Assembly (NCBI GenBank): GCA_023078685.1 | Contig: JALGAS010000002.1 | Coordinates: 1,674,001 to 1,738,000 of the forward strand | Direction of reading: 5' to 3' | Origin: Neopestalotiopsis rosae | Taxonomy: Eukaryota; Ascomycota; Sordariomycetes; Amphisphaeriales; Sporocadaceae | DNA: 64,000 bases | Shown: piece after piece, positions 46,704-57,627 of the stretch | Position numbering within the stretch: the first letter of the stretch is position 1 | Layout of the letters: every line of letters begins with the position of its first letter | The notes under the pieces: generated by a model | The model's database searches: none | Told to the model about the DNA's origin: nothing | The model's input: only the letters and a program-made list of their open reading frames with translations | Position numbers and translations under genes: made by a program

Positions 46704-47208
46704 AAACCCCCATAGACTGAAGGTCCTCCACCACGAAGTGCTCGTGGCTATCCAAGGCAGGCAACAGACCATCCTCCTTGTCCAGCTCCTCCATTCCTCG
46801 CTGGAACAACTCGGACCCCTTCGCCTTCGCACGAGCACGGATCTTTCGGATACGAGATAACCGACCAGCAGCAGCGGCTAAAGAAGACTGAAGTTCTGCC
46901 ATCTTCTCGTGAAGAGCCAGCAGATCATCACTAGCTTCCTCTTCCTCCTTCTCCAACTTCTGTTGCTGATCCAACACCTTTCGGAGAGAAGACGCTACCA
47001 GAACACCATCGCACTTCCGAGTCGGATGACGGATGCACTCCAGACATCGATTCGACCTTTCCTCCGACATGACGCAAGTCGTCTTATTTTTCCAGCAAGG
47101 CGTGCAAGGCATATCGGCAGCACGACCGTTCTTTTTCACAAATTCCAAAAGGTTTAAGCGCTCGAGTGTTTTACGAGCAGGGACTGAAGGATCTGACATG
47201 ATGAGCAC
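46588..47208 (-). CDS. antisense gene in Gypsy copy A: Zn2Cys6-like coiled-coil protein
   Basis: 206 codons on the strand opposite gag-pol, overlapping the last 116 bases of pol. Most of the frame lies in the region between pol and the 3' LTR that pol does not explain. Cys35, 38, 45, 55, 58 and 66 follow C-x2-C-x6-C-x9-C-x2-C-x7-C, the spacing of fungal Zn2Cys6 binuclear clusters. A charged coiled-coil stretch follows (~72-115), then a basic patch (RIRKIRARAKAK) and an acidic C-terminus. The upstream antisense DNA (47209-47335) is CT-rich, as in many fungal promoters. A second ATG three codons in gives MSDPSVPARK. Whether it binds DNA, Gag or RNA is unknown. Confidence 0.7.
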   Translation of the reverse strand: MLIMSDPSVPARKTLERLNLLEFVKKNGRAADMPCTPCWKNKTTCVMSEERSNRCLECIRHPTRKCDGVLVASSLRKVLDQQQKLEKEEEEASDDLLALHEKMAELQSSLAAAAGRLSRIRKIRARAKAKGSELFQRGMEELDKEDGLLPALDSHEHFVVEDLQSMGVSNEVDWSSLGFGSDFVDLGPLVETGDTGQERRSPQHAS

Positions 47209-47335
47209 CCATCACAAGGAAAGCAAGAAGGGAAGGATATGGAAGGGAACTTAAGGGACACGGCACAGATGGGGACGCGACCTACTTATGCGGCCTAAGT
47301 CTTTCGAGGACAAAAGACATGGAGAAGGGAGCTGA

Positions 47336-47847
47336 TGTTACGAACATGCACCCTTGCAGAAGGACAAACAACTGTGTTGGCGCTTAAGAAGGTATGCTGC
47401 GGGGCAGTGACCACGGCCCTGGCCAAAAGACCCAGCCACCCCCGCCAGCTGTCAACAAGTGTTGACAGGATCATGGCCTTGGCAATGATCCATTGGCATG
47501 GATCACAAGGATCATTGTGATCCATAAGATCCAAGAACAAAGGGGATCATACTTGTTGGTATGATCCAAGCAAACATCAGTGAGGGAATGAATGGATATA
47601 TTAGGGAGGGATTTCCTACGGTTACATAGACAGTCATTACCTCAGTGATCAATCTAAGCATCTATCTTACCCATAGGTGAAGCATTCAATACGCTTTGAC
47701 GACTACACTTGTGAATCATTTCAGGACCACCATCTTCAGTTACTCATTGCTCAGTTCAGTATCTTGGCTAGCGTTCCCTGTTAGCATAAACCCCCAACAC
47801 CTCTTATACTCAGGTTTATTCTAGAAACCCGTAGTATAGTCGTTACA
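47336..47847 (+). repeat. 3' LTR of Gypsy copy A
   Basis: Same 512 bases as the 5' LTR by inspection. It is preceded by the purine-rich GGAGAAGGGAG (47321-47331), the likely plus-strand primer. Confidence 0.95.
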
Positions 47848-48524
47848 CGGATATCGGGCTTTATAATAAAATAATCGTTAAAAAAAAAGCCGGGGTTTAA
47901 ATTTTAATAAAAAAAGCTTTATACGGTTTAATATATTATTTTACCGGATAGCTTTTTTTTTTATTTTTTATTTTATTATATTAAATTATTAAATATATTA
48001 AAATAAATTATTTATAATAATTATTATTTATATTTTTTATTATTTTTAATAAATTATTTATATTTTTTCGGTTAAAATTATAAAAATTTATAATTAAATA
48101 AATATTAACCCGTTTATTTTTAGCGCGCAAATAATTAAATTAGGTTATTTTTTTTTATTATTTATTTTTTTAATTATTTATTTTTTTTATAATATTTTTT
48201 TATTTACGTAAATTTAAAATATTATTTAAAGCTTTATTTAATAAATTTAGCCGTAACCGGCAATTTTTATATTTTTCGGTAATTTTTATTTATTTTATCG
48301 GTTTTAAACGCTTATTTTTTATATTAGGCTTTTTTTACATTAACGTATTTTTAATAAATATTATATAATTTAAAAATTTTAAATTAAAGCTAAAATATAT
48401 AATTAGCGAAAAAATCCGCTATAAAATTAGCTAAAAAGCTAATTATAAAATTACCTAAAAAATATTTATCGGATTAGCTAAGGGGCTAAACGGATTAAAT
48501 AAAATAATAAACTTCCGGCTAATT

Positions 48525-48659
48525 AAAGGATTATTAATTAAAGGATTAATAATTAAAGGATTAATAATTAAAAAATTAATAATTAAAAAATTAATAATTA
48601 AAAAATTAATAATTAAAAAATTAATAATTAACGGGTTAGCAATTAGCGGGTTAATAATA
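48525..48659 (+). repeat. 15-bp minisatellite in Mutator-like copy A, nine units
   Basis: Units run from AAAGGATTATTAATT through AAAAAATTAATAATT to AGCGGGTTAATAATA. The gradient from G-containing to all-A/T units suggests uneven RIP across the array. Confidence 0.85.
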
Positions 48660-50585
48660 ATATCGGTTATAAATAAAAATTTTTTATAACGCGCTAAATA
48701 TTTTTTTAATATTATTATATGCCTAATTTAATAATAACGATTATATTTTAATAGCGTTTATTTTTTAGGCTATTTTATTATTTTAATTATTTTAAAATTA
48801 TTTAATTTTCGTTATATATTTAATAATAAAATAATTAATTTAATAATAATAAGATTAATATATTATTATAATTTAAGCAATATTTAGGGTTATTTATTAC
48901 GATATAAATGCTATTAAAAATAAAAATAATTTAATTATAATATTTAATTATTTTTTAATAATAATAAAAATATATAAGCATAAAATAATCCTCGAATACG
49001 TTTAAAAATATCCGTATAATATAATAATAAAAAAAAATTTATTTTTTATAATAATTACCGTTATTTTTTAATTTATTAAAAGGCTTAATATAATACCTAA
49101 TTATAAATAATTTAATATAATCCGTTATTAATATAAATAAGCGTTTAATGCTATTATTTTACTTATTTACTTTTTAATTTTAAAATTTAATTAATTAATA
49201 TAAAGCTAATAAACCGTTATATTTTAAATAAATTTAAAATTAACGCTTTTAAATATATTTTAATTATTATATAAATTCCTTTTACCCGTAAAATTACCGT
49301 ATAATTAAAATATAAATATTAATCGATTTAGGCTTTAATAAATTTATTTTTTTATTAATTTAATTATATAATTTTAATATATATAATTCTATCGATATAT
49401 AAGCGAAAATATTTTTAATCGAATTCGTATACGCGCTAAACGAATATATTTTTAATTAATAATTAAATAATCGAATATTATAATTTATAAAAATTTTTTT
49501 AAGCTTTTTTATTATTTTAGCGTATAATTTTAAACCGATAATATTAAAAAATTATTTTATTAATATATTATAAATATAAAAAAAATTATAACGATAAAAA
49601 ATAAATATTAATAATATTAATATATATTAAATAACGGTTTATAAAAATAATTAACGAAAAGCGTGCGTTTTATTATTCGTATAATAATTTTAATCGCTTA
49701 ATAGCTTATAAATAATTTTTTTCGGCTTTATTATTTATAAATACGAATTTAATATAAAACGATTTTTAATAAATATTAATTTTTATTATATTAAATAACG
49801 GTATTTTATATTTATTCGTTTTATAAATATAATTAAAAATTAAAACGTTTAAATAAGCTTTTAAATAAATTATAAAATTTAAATGTATAAAAAAAATTAA
49901 TATAATTCGGTTAATTAAATCGAATTAAATCCGATTTTAAAACCTTTATTTATTTAATTAATTAATAAACGCTTATATTAAATTTTAATTAATAATAATT
50001 ATTTTTTTAGCATCCGTTATTTAATTATAAATATTTTATTAAATTATTATCGTATTATATATAAAATATAAATAAATTTTAATTTTTTTCGGTAGGATAC
50101 CGAAAAAAATTAGGTTATTAATTATATCGGCTTTTTTTATAATTAATTTCCGATAAATTAAATAAATAATTAAATTTGCGCTTAATTCGTAATTATAGGA
50201 TATAAATCGAATTTTAGCGCGATATTTAATAATTTATATTATATAATTTTTTAATTTTTTAGCTAATATAAAAAAAAAATAGCCGGTTAAGCGCGTAATT
50301 ATTTTACGCTATTATTTTATTAATAATTTTAAAAATAATTTAAAACGATCGTACGTATAAATAATAATCGAATTATTAATCCTTTTTTTCGTTAATCGAC
50401 CGGTTACGAATACGTAATTTTTTAAAATTATTTATTTATTAATAGCTTTAAATAAATTTTTTTTTAATAAATATTTATATTTAAAAAATAAGCAATTATT
50501 AAAAAACGCAATTATTATTATAATAATTATAAATGCTTTTAATAAATAATAGCTATAAATAAATAAATTAAAATTAATACCTAAT

Positions 50586-50685
50586 AAAACGGGTTATTTA
50601 AATACCTATATTTTAAGGATTATATAACGGCACGGGGCCCTATATTAAATTAACCGTATAAAGCCTTATGCGCGTATTAAGAGCT
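50586..50685 (-). repeat. right inverted end of Mutator-like copy A
   Basis: Mutated version of the end repeat. One GC palindrome is broken by C-to-T changes (CACGGGGCCCTATAT) and the other is largely lost. ATTTTAAGGATTA is retained. Confidence 0.65.
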
Positions 50686-50724
50686 TATACCCTATTATAG
50701 TTTATTAATCGGTATTTCCGAAAT

Positions 50725-50826
50725 AGCTCCTAATACGCGCACGGGGCCCCGTGCGGTTAATTTGGCACGGGCCCTGTACCGTTACGTAATCCTTAAAATA
50801 CGGGTATTTAATTTTTTAATATAACC
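50725..50826 (+). repeat. left inverted end of Mutator-like copy B
   Basis: Begins AGCTCCTAATACGCGC and has one full GC palindrome. The second copy is damaged (GGCACGGGCCCTGTACC). Confidence 0.7.
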
Positions 50827-52572
50827 GATAACGAATATTAATTATAATTTTATTAAATTTAATTAAATTTAAATAATTTTAACGTTAATTAATTACGTTT
50901 AAATTTGCGATATTTTTATTATAAATTTTATTTAAATCCGATTAAATTTAAATATTATATAATTAAATATTATAATAATAATTAATTATAATTATAATTT
51001 AATAATAGCTTATAATTAAGCGTAATTAATTATTACTAAAATATTTAGCTATAAAATAATTAAATAATATTAAAATATAAAATAATTAATATTAAAAATA
51101 TCGCAAAAAGCTGCGTAATTAATTAAAATAAAAAATAATTAATTTAATTAAAATTTAATAAAATTATTATAATTATAATATAATAATTTTATATAAAATA
51201 GCTATTTATAATATTTAATTATATTATACTTTAATTATTTTAATTTATATTATTTTATAAAACTATATATTAATATATTATTAATTATAAATAACGTTAT
51301 TTATTAAATATTTATTTCCCGCTTTTTTAATTATTTTAAAATATATTTTATATTATAATTATAAAATCTTTTTTCGTAAATTAATAATTTTAATTAAATA
51401 ATATTTTTATTATTTAAATAAATAATATATATTTACGATAATATAATTTAATTAGCTATTTTTTATTTTATTTTTTAAACCGGATTTTTGCGTATTTAAA
51501 GGGTTTTTATTCGATTCCGAATAATATCGGCTTAAAGGTTTTTTTAAAAGGTTTACCGGTATTTAGGGTTTTTATTTTATATTTAAATAAATTATTATTA
51601 TAAATTTTTATATAGCCTTATAATTACGGCTCGATTATAAAAATTTATAATATAATCGCTTTTTTTTAAAAAGCCTTTTAATAATATTTAAAATAAATTA
51701 ATTATTAATAAAAATTTCTTTTTTAATATAGCTAATTATATTTTATAAAAAAATTTAATATAATAAAAAAAAATTAAATTTTTATTTTCGATTAAATATT
51801 ATTCGATTATATTAATAAAATAAATATAAAATAATAAAAAAAAAGAAAGCCGAATTTTAACGCTAAATTCGGTAACCGGATATCGGGCTTTATAATAAAA
51901 TAATCGTTAAAAAAAAAGCCAGGGTTTAAATTTTAATAAAAAAAGCTTTATACGGTTTAATATATTATTTTACCGGATAGCTTTTTTTTTTATTTTTTAT
52001 TTTGCTATATTAAATTATCGAATATATTAAAATAAATTATTTATAATAATTATTATTTATATTTTTTATTATTTTTAATAAATTATTTATATTTTTTCGG
52101 TTAAAATTATAAAAATTTATAATTAAATAAATATTAATTTATTTATTTTTAACGCGCGAATAATTAAGCCAGGCTATTTTTTCTTTTATTATTTATTTTT
52201 TTAATTATTTATTTTTTTAATTATTTATTTTTTTTATAACGTTTTTTTATTTACGCGAATTTAAAGCATTATTTAAAGCTTTATTTAATAAATTTAGCTA
52301 TAACCGGTAATCCTTATATTTTTCGGTAATTTTTATTTATTTTATCGGTTTTAAACGCTTATTTTTTATATTAGGCTTTTTTTATATTAACGTATTTTTA
52401 ATAAATATCGCGTAATTTAAAAATTTTAAATTAAAGCTAAAATATATAATTAGCGAAAAAATCCGCTATAAAATTAGCTAAAAAGCTAATTATAAAATTA
52501 CCTAAAATAATATTTATTAAATTAGCTAAGGGGCTAAACGGATTAGGTAAAATAATAAACCCCCGGCTAATT

Positions 52573-52692
52573 AAAAGATTATTAATTAAAGGATTAATAA
52601 TTAAAAAATTAATAATTAAAAAATTAATAATTAAAAAATTAATAATTAAAAAATTAATAATTAGCGGATTAATAATTAGCGGGTTAATAATA
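52573..52692 (+). repeat. 15-bp minisatellite in Mutator-like copy B, eight units
   Basis: Same array as in copy A, with one unit fewer. Contraction or expansion therefore happened after the copies separated. Confidence 0.85.
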
Positions 52693-52797
52693 ATACCGGT
52701 TATAAATAAAAATTCTTTATAACGCGCCGGGCATTTTTTTAATATTATTATATATTTAATTTAATAATAACGATTATATTTTAATAATATTCGTTTT

Positions 52798-52972
52798 TTA
52801 TAATAAGTTCGCTAATGGCACGTCAGGTAATAGTTAATATATCGTATATTCACTCAAAGACTGATTCTTGCGGATGCAAGAATTTAGCGCTACGCCGTAG
52901 CGCTAATATATCGCTAGTGTGGCGCGGGCGCCATATAGCCGCACAGCCACGGCTGCTACGGCACTATTATAA
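52798..52972. mobile_element. small hairpin-rich insert, possible MITE
   Basis: Absent from Mutator-like copy A. It is bounded by TTATAATA (52798-52805) and TATTATAA (52965-52972). Inside are consecutive perfect stems: ATTCTTGC/GCAAGAAT (52864-52883), TAGCGCTACG/CGTAGCGCTA (52885-52905), TGGCGC/GCGCCA (52920-52933) and CAGCC/GGCTG just after. It keeps normal GC content and CpA sites, so it was not hit by RIP like its surroundings. A target duplication is not clear. Confidence 0.5.
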
Positions 52973-52994
52973 GCCCTATTATTTTATATTTTTT

Positions 52995-53506
52995 TGTAAC
53001 GACTATACTACGGGTTTCTAGAATAAACCTGAGTATAAGAGGTGTTGGGGGTTTATGCTAACAGGGAACGCTAGCCAAGATACTGAACTGAGCAATGAGT
53101 AACTGAAGATGGTGGTCCTGAAATGATTCACAAGTGTAGTCGTCAAAGCGTATTGAATGCTTCACCTATGGGTAAGATAGATGCTTAGATTGATCACTGA
53201 GGTAATGACTGTCTATGTAACCGTAGGAAATCCCTCCCTAATATATCCATTCATTCCCTCACTGATGTTTGCTTGGATCATACCAACAAGTATGATCCCC
53301 TTTGTTCTTGGATCTTATGGATCACAATGATCCTTGTGATCCATGCCAATGGATCATTGCCAAGGCCATGATCCTGTCAACACTTGTTGACAGCTGGCGG
53401 GGGTGGCTGGGTCTTTTGGCCAGGGCCGTGGTCACTGCCCCGCAGCATACCTTCTTAAGCGCCAACACAGTTGTTTGTCCTTCTGCAAGGGTGCATGTTC
53501 GTAACA
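52995..53506 (-). repeat. 3' LTR of Gypsy copy B
   Basis: 512 bases, TGTAACG...CGTAACA on the plus strand. Matches the other three LTRs by inspection. Confidence 0.95.
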
Positions 53507-53633
53507 TCAGCTCCCTTCTCCATGTCTTTTGTCCTCGAAAGACTTAGGCCGCATAAGTAGGTCGCGTCCCCATCTGTGCCGTGTCCCTTAAGTTCCCTTC
53601 CATATCCTTCCCTTCTTGCTTTCCTTGTGATGG

Positions 53634-54254
53634 GTGCTCATCATGTCAGATCCTTCAGTCCCTGCTCGTAAAACACTCGAGCGCTTAAACCTTTTGGAAT
53701 TTGTGAAAAAGAACGGTCGTGCTGCCGATATGCCTTGCACGCCTTGCTGGAAAAATAAGACGACTTGCGTCATGTCGGAGGAAAGGTCGAATCGATGTCT
53801 GGAGTGCATCCGTCATCCGACTCGGAAGTGCGATGGTGTTCTGGTAGCGTCTTCTCTCCGAAAGGTGTTGGATCAGCAACAGAAGTTGGAGAAGGAGGAA
53901 GAGGAAGCTAGTGATGATCTGCTGGCTCTTCACGAGAAGATGGCAGAACTTCAGTCTTCTTTAGCCGCTGCTGCTGGTCGGTTATCTCGTATCCGAAAGA
54001 TCCGTGCTCGTGCGAAGGCGAAGGGGTCCGAGTTGTTCCAGCGAGGAATGGAGGAGCTGGACAAGGAGGATGGTCTGTTGCCTGCCTTGGATAGCCACGA
54101 GCACTTCGTGGTGGAGGACCTTCAGTCTATGGGGGTTTCTAACGAGGTGGATTGGTCTTCACTTGGTTTCGGAAGTGATTTTGTAGATCTTGGTCCTCTT
54201 GTTGAGACCGGAGATACTGGTCAAGAGCGGCGCAGCCCTCAACATGCTTCCTAG
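53634..54254 (+). CDS. antisense gene in Gypsy copy B: Zn2Cys6-like coiled-coil protein
   Basis: Identical 206-residue product to the copy A gene. It is antisense to the element and overlaps the 3' end of pol (54139-54254). In this orientation its upstream CT-rich tract reads on the plus strand (53507-53633), immediately after the LTR. Confidence 0.7.
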   Translation: MLIMSDPSVPARKTLERLNLLEFVKKNGRAADMPCTPCWKNKTTCVMSEERSNRCLECIRHPTRKCDGVLVASSLRKVLDQQQKLEKEEEEASDDLLALHEKMAELQSSLAAAAGRLSRIRKIRARAKAKGSELFQRGMEELDKEDGLLPALDSHEHFVVEDLQSMGVSNEVDWSSLGFGSDFVDLGPLVETGDTGQERRSPQHAS

Positions 54255-57200
54255 GTTCCCAAGTGTTTTCCTCAGGTGGGTAGTCTTTCCATTTAACGTG
54301 GAATTGGTATCCCCGTCCGACTTTCTTATGGTCGATGATTTCCTCAACGACGTATTCTTGCTGATCGGGTTCTGTTTCTAGCGTTTCGTCGACTTTAGCG
54401 TTCTTTGGTGCTGGCTCTAGCAATGAGATATGGAAGGTTCGGTGGTTTCTCATAGTTTTTGGTAACTTGAGACGGTAATTGACATCCGAGATCTTCTTCT
54501 CGATTATGAATGCTCCGAGTTTCTTGAAGTCGAGTTTGTCGCTTGGTCGCTTGGTTTTGATGTTCTTGCGTAGAAGGTAGACTTTGTCTCCCTCCGCAAA
54601 GATTGGTCCCTCAATCTTCTTCCTATCATGTCTTTCTTTGGTCTTGCTTTGGGCCATGATAAGGTCTTTCTGGAGTTGTGCTTGCAGGTGTTTGAGCTGG
54701 TCTACACGCTGAATGGCGTGTGGTGCAAGTCCTTTTCCTCTGATTGGTTCTTTGGTGATGTCGGGTTCGAAGCCGTAATTGGCGTAGAACGGTGACATTC
54801 CGGTGGGTTCTCGTACTGCACTGTTGTATGCAAACTCCGCAAGTGGCAATAGTGTGACCCAATTGTCTTGCTGATGATTGACATAGCATCTGAGGTATTC
54901 TTCGAGTACTTGGTTGGCTCGTTCTGTTTGTCCATCGGTTTGTGGGTGAAAGGCGGTGGATAACTTGTGATTGCATCCTAACTGACTGATGAGTGATTTC
55001 CAGAAATTCGATGTGAATAGCTTGTCTCGATCGGAGATGATTTCGTCTGGTAATCCGTGTCTGCTGGCGATCGTCCGTAGGAAGGTGTATGCCAATTCTT
55101 CTGCGTTACTTGCTTCCTTGTATGGGAGGAAGTATGCGTACTTCGTGAGTCGTTCGGTGAATACTAGGATGCTATCGTAGAATACTCCAGTTAAGGGTTC
55201 CCTTGATAGTGGTAGCTTCACGATGAAGTCTAGAGCGATAGATTTCCATGCTCTGTCTGGTGGCGGTATGGGTTGCAACTGTCCATATTGCTTGTGTCGT
55301 GCTGATTTTGCCTTATTGCATAAATCGCATTCCTTGATGATGTTGCTGACGTGTTTCCGCAGCTGTGGGTAATCGAAGTGTTGTTGGATTCGCTTGGTTG
55401 TCTTGAACACTCCTTGGTGTCCACTAGTCGGTGACTCGTGGTAATCTTTGATTAGCTCTTGGAGTAGTGGTTCCTTGATTTTGATCTTCCCGTTATAGTG
55501 CTGTTGGCTGGGATCGTGTCTCCCTACTAGGTTGTCATCTGGATCTGGGCACTTAGTCATGCGTTCCGTCCAGCTGTTATGGTTGGTTATGCTCATGGTT
55601 GCATAGAGATTCATGGTCGGGACCAGTTTCCCGTTTTCTTCCATGGTAAAAAGGGTGTGTGCCTCCTTGGGCGTATCCTGATAATGATCTGGTCGTCGGC
55701 TGAGCGCATCGGCTCTTCCGTTTTCAGTTCCTCTTCGATAGCTGATTTCGAAGTTGAAGTCTGCCAAGAACTCTGCCCATCTGATTTGTCGCTTGTTGAG
55801 TTCTTTGCTGGTTGTGAACGAGGCGAGGTTCTTGTGATCGGTGTAGACTTGGACCTTGTAGTTGGTTCCACTAAGATAGTGTCTCCATTCCTTGAAGGCT
55901 TCGATAATTGCCATTAGTTCCTTGTCATGGATCTGGTAGTTGAGTTGTTCCTTGGTGAACTTCTTGCTGTAGAAGGCGACAGGGTGTGGTTTCCCATTGT
56001 CGTCCTTTTGTGTGAGCTGTCCACCCATGGCGTAGTCCGAGGCATCTGTCTCGACTTCGAACTCCCGTTCTGGGTCTGCCATGCGCATTACTGGTTCATC
56101 CGTAATGGCTTCCTTGATTTGTTCGAACGTTTCTTGTTCCTTGGTTGTCCAAATGAAGGGTACATCCTTTTTCGTCAGGTGCGTGAGAGGTGCGGCTATG
56201 CCTCCGAGGTTCCTGATGAACATTCGGTAGAAGTTTACGAGTCCTAAGAAGGATCTGACTTCTGTTACCGTTTTCGGGGTAGGCCAGTCTCTTACTGCTG
56301 CAATCTTGGATGGTTCCATTTTGACTTCTCCGGGGGATACGACGTATCCTACGAAGGTGACTTCTTTCTTATGGAATTCGCTTTTCTCGGGGTTGACTAG
56401 CAGGTTCGCGTCCTGCAGTTTCTGTAACACTATTTTGACATGTTGCTTGTGTTCTTCGAGGTCTTTGGAGTAGATGAGTATATCATCGAGATATACTACT
56501 ACGAACTTGTCGAGGTATTCCCGAAGGACATCGTTGATCATGTTTTGAAAACTTGCTGGTGCGTTGGTTAGGCCGAAAGGCATAACCTTGTATTCGAAAT
56601 GTCCGTATTTGCAACGGAATGCGGTCTTCCATTCTTCTCCTTCCTTAATTCTGATCAATCCGTACGCATTGGGCAAGTCTAGGGCCGTAAACCACTTGGC
56701 TCCGTGCAACTTGTCGCGTAGGTCCTTGATCAAAGGAAGGGGGTATCGGTTCTTGATCGTGATATCGTTAAGCTTGCGATAGTCGATGCAAGGTCTCCAT
56801 TTGGGTTTCCCGTCTTTGCTTTTCTTGGGTACGAAAAGTATAGGGTATCCTGCTGGTGAGGTGGATTCTGTAATCCATCCTTTCTGGGTCATGTCGTTGA
56901 GGTATTCTTTCAACGCTTCCTCATGCTGAGGTTTTACTGGGTATGTCGGCATGAAATGGGGTTCCTTTCCTTCCTGGAGGGGTATTTCATGGTCGTATCT
57001 TGTGTGCTTTGGTAATCCTGTTTTCAGCACTCCGCTGAACAGGTCGCTGAACTCTTGGTACTCTTCGGGTACTACAGTGTCGAGTTTCGGCTTGACATGC
57101 TTGGTCATAAGGTAAAATCCAAGTGTCTCAGGGTCGCTTGAGGGTTTGTTCTTCAAACTCTCCTCAGGGGCTGACTCTATTCCTGGTAAATCCCACTGGA

Positions 57201-57513
57201 ATTGGCCTGTTTTCCAGTTCACTCGGGGACAGCTCTCCTTCAACCAGGTTATCCCTAGGACTACATCGTAGTCCGTGATTTCTGTGATGTCGCACGTGAG
57301 TTCCTCCTTATGGTCTTGGATGTAGACTTGAATATGCGCAGTCTCCATGTCAACAATTCCATCTCCATAAGATATAGGTTGTCCATCAACAGTGTTGAGT
57401 GTGTAGGGCGTCTTCTTCCATTTCCATGGTACCTTAAGTTTATTGACGATTCTTGGGGAGATAAAAATTCCTTGAGCTCCCGTGTCTACCAGGGCTCGTA
57501 TTTCTTGGTTCAT
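54139..57513 (-). CDS. pol: Pol of Gypsy copy B
   Basis: 1,124 residues identical to the copy A product, with every catalytic motif listed there present. No stop, frameshift or RIP-type change separates the two copies at the protein level. Confidence 0.96.
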   Translation of the reverse strand: MNQEIRALVDTGAQGIFISPRIVNKLKVPWKWKKTPYTLNTVDGQPISYGDGIVDMETAHIQVYIQDHKEELTCDITEITDYDVVLGITWLKESCPRVNWKTGQFQWDLPGIESAPEESLKNKPSSDPETLGFYLMTKHVKPKLDTVVPEEYQEFSDLFSGVLKTGLPKHTRYDHEIPLQEGKEPHFMPTYPVKPQHEEALKEYLNDMTQKGWITESTSPAGYPILFVPKKSKDGKPKWRPCIDYRKLNDITIKNRYPLPLIKDLRDKLHGAKWFTALDLPNAYGLIRIKEGEEWKTAFRCKYGHFEYKVMPFGLTNAPASFQNMINDVLREYLDKFVVVYLDDILIYSKDLEEHKQHVKIVLQKLQDANLLVNPEKSEFHKKEVTFVGYVVSPGEVKMEPSKIAAVRDWPTPKTVTEVRSFLGLVNFYRMFIRNLGGIAAPLTHLTKKDVPFIWTTKEQETFEQIKEAITDEPVMRMADPEREFEVETDASDYAMGGQLTQKDDNGKPHPVAFYSKKFTKEQLNYQIHDKELMAIIEAFKEWRHYLSGTNYKVQVYTDHKNLASFTTSKELNKRQIRWAEFLADFNFEISYRRGTENGRADALSRRPDHYQDTPKEAHTLFTMEENGKLVPTMNLYATMSITNHNSWTERMTKCPDPDDNLVGRHDPSQQHYNGKIKIKEPLLQELIKDYHESPTSGHQGVFKTTKRIQQHFDYPQLRKHVSNIIKECDLCNKAKSARHKQYGQLQPIPPPDRAWKSIALDFIVKLPLSREPLTGVFYDSILVFTERLTKYAYFLPYKEASNAEELAYTFLRTIASRHGLPDEIISDRDKLFTSNFWKSLISQLGCNHKLSTAFHPQTDGQTERANQVLEEYLRCYVNHQQDNWVTLLPLAEFAYNSAVREPTGMSPFYANYGFEPDITKEPIRGKGLAPHAIQRVDQLKHLQAQLQKDLIMAQSKTKERHDRKKIEGPIFAEGDKVYLLRKNIKTKRPSDKLDFKKLGAFIIEKKISDVNYRLKLPKTMRNHRTFHISLLEPAPKNAKVDETLETEPDQQEYVVEEIIDHKKVGRGYQFHVKWKDYPPEENTWEPRKHVEGCAALDQYLRSQQEDQDLQNHFRNQVKTNPPR

Positions 57514-57584
57514 GATCCTGATCGGGATCGTTAGGTGATCGTGTAGCTTGGTGCCGTTGGTGGCACAGATGGACCTTTCTGTGG

Positions 57585-57627
57585 TGGACCGCTTTTGCCT
57601 CTTTAAAAGTGGTCCAGGTCGTTTCCC
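57585..57627 (-). promoter_or_regulatory. programmed -1 frameshift signal, Gypsy copy B
   Basis: GGGAAAC on the minus strand at 57627-57621, followed by the same hairpin. The mirror of the copy A site. Confidence 0.8.

Larger units (their letters stand above)
40173..47847 (+). mobile_element. intact Ty3/Gypsy chromovirus, copy A
   Basis: A 7,675-bp element with two 512-bp LTRs that look identical, beginning TGTTACG and ending CGTTACA. The 5-bp target duplication is CGGAT (40168-40172 and 47848-47852); the uninterrupted site is visible in Mutator-like copy B as ACCGGATATCGGG. The internal order is gag, then pol in -1 register, then an antisense gene, then a GA-rich polypurine tract. There is no sign of RIP inside, and all reading frames are open. 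Identical LTRs and proteins mean a very recent insertion. No standard tRNA primer site was identified after the 5' LTR. Confidence 0.95.
39011..50685 (+). mobile_element. RIP-degraded Mutator-like element, copy A, split by a Gypsy insertion
   Basis: The inverted ends start GGCTCTTAATACGCGC on the left and end GCGCGTATTAAGAGCT on the right; similarity extends about 100 bases inward. The flanking 9-mers are CATACCCTG (39002-39010) and TATACCCTA (50686-50694). They differ only by C-to-T and G-to-A, as RIP produces. A 9-bp duplication is typical of Mutator-like elements. Without the retroelement (40173-47847 plus one 5-bp duplication) the element is about 3,995 bp. It is extremely AT-rich with no readable protein. 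Superfamily assignment rests on duplication length only. Confidence 0.7.

Noticed and set aside
48525..48659. CRISPR-like regular repeat array
   Set aside because: Head-to-tail 15-bp units without spacers in a eukaryotic transposon; a minisatellite.
50695..50715. A possible third element between the two Mutator-like copies
   Set aside because: Only 21 bases between the two target duplications; ordinary host sequence.
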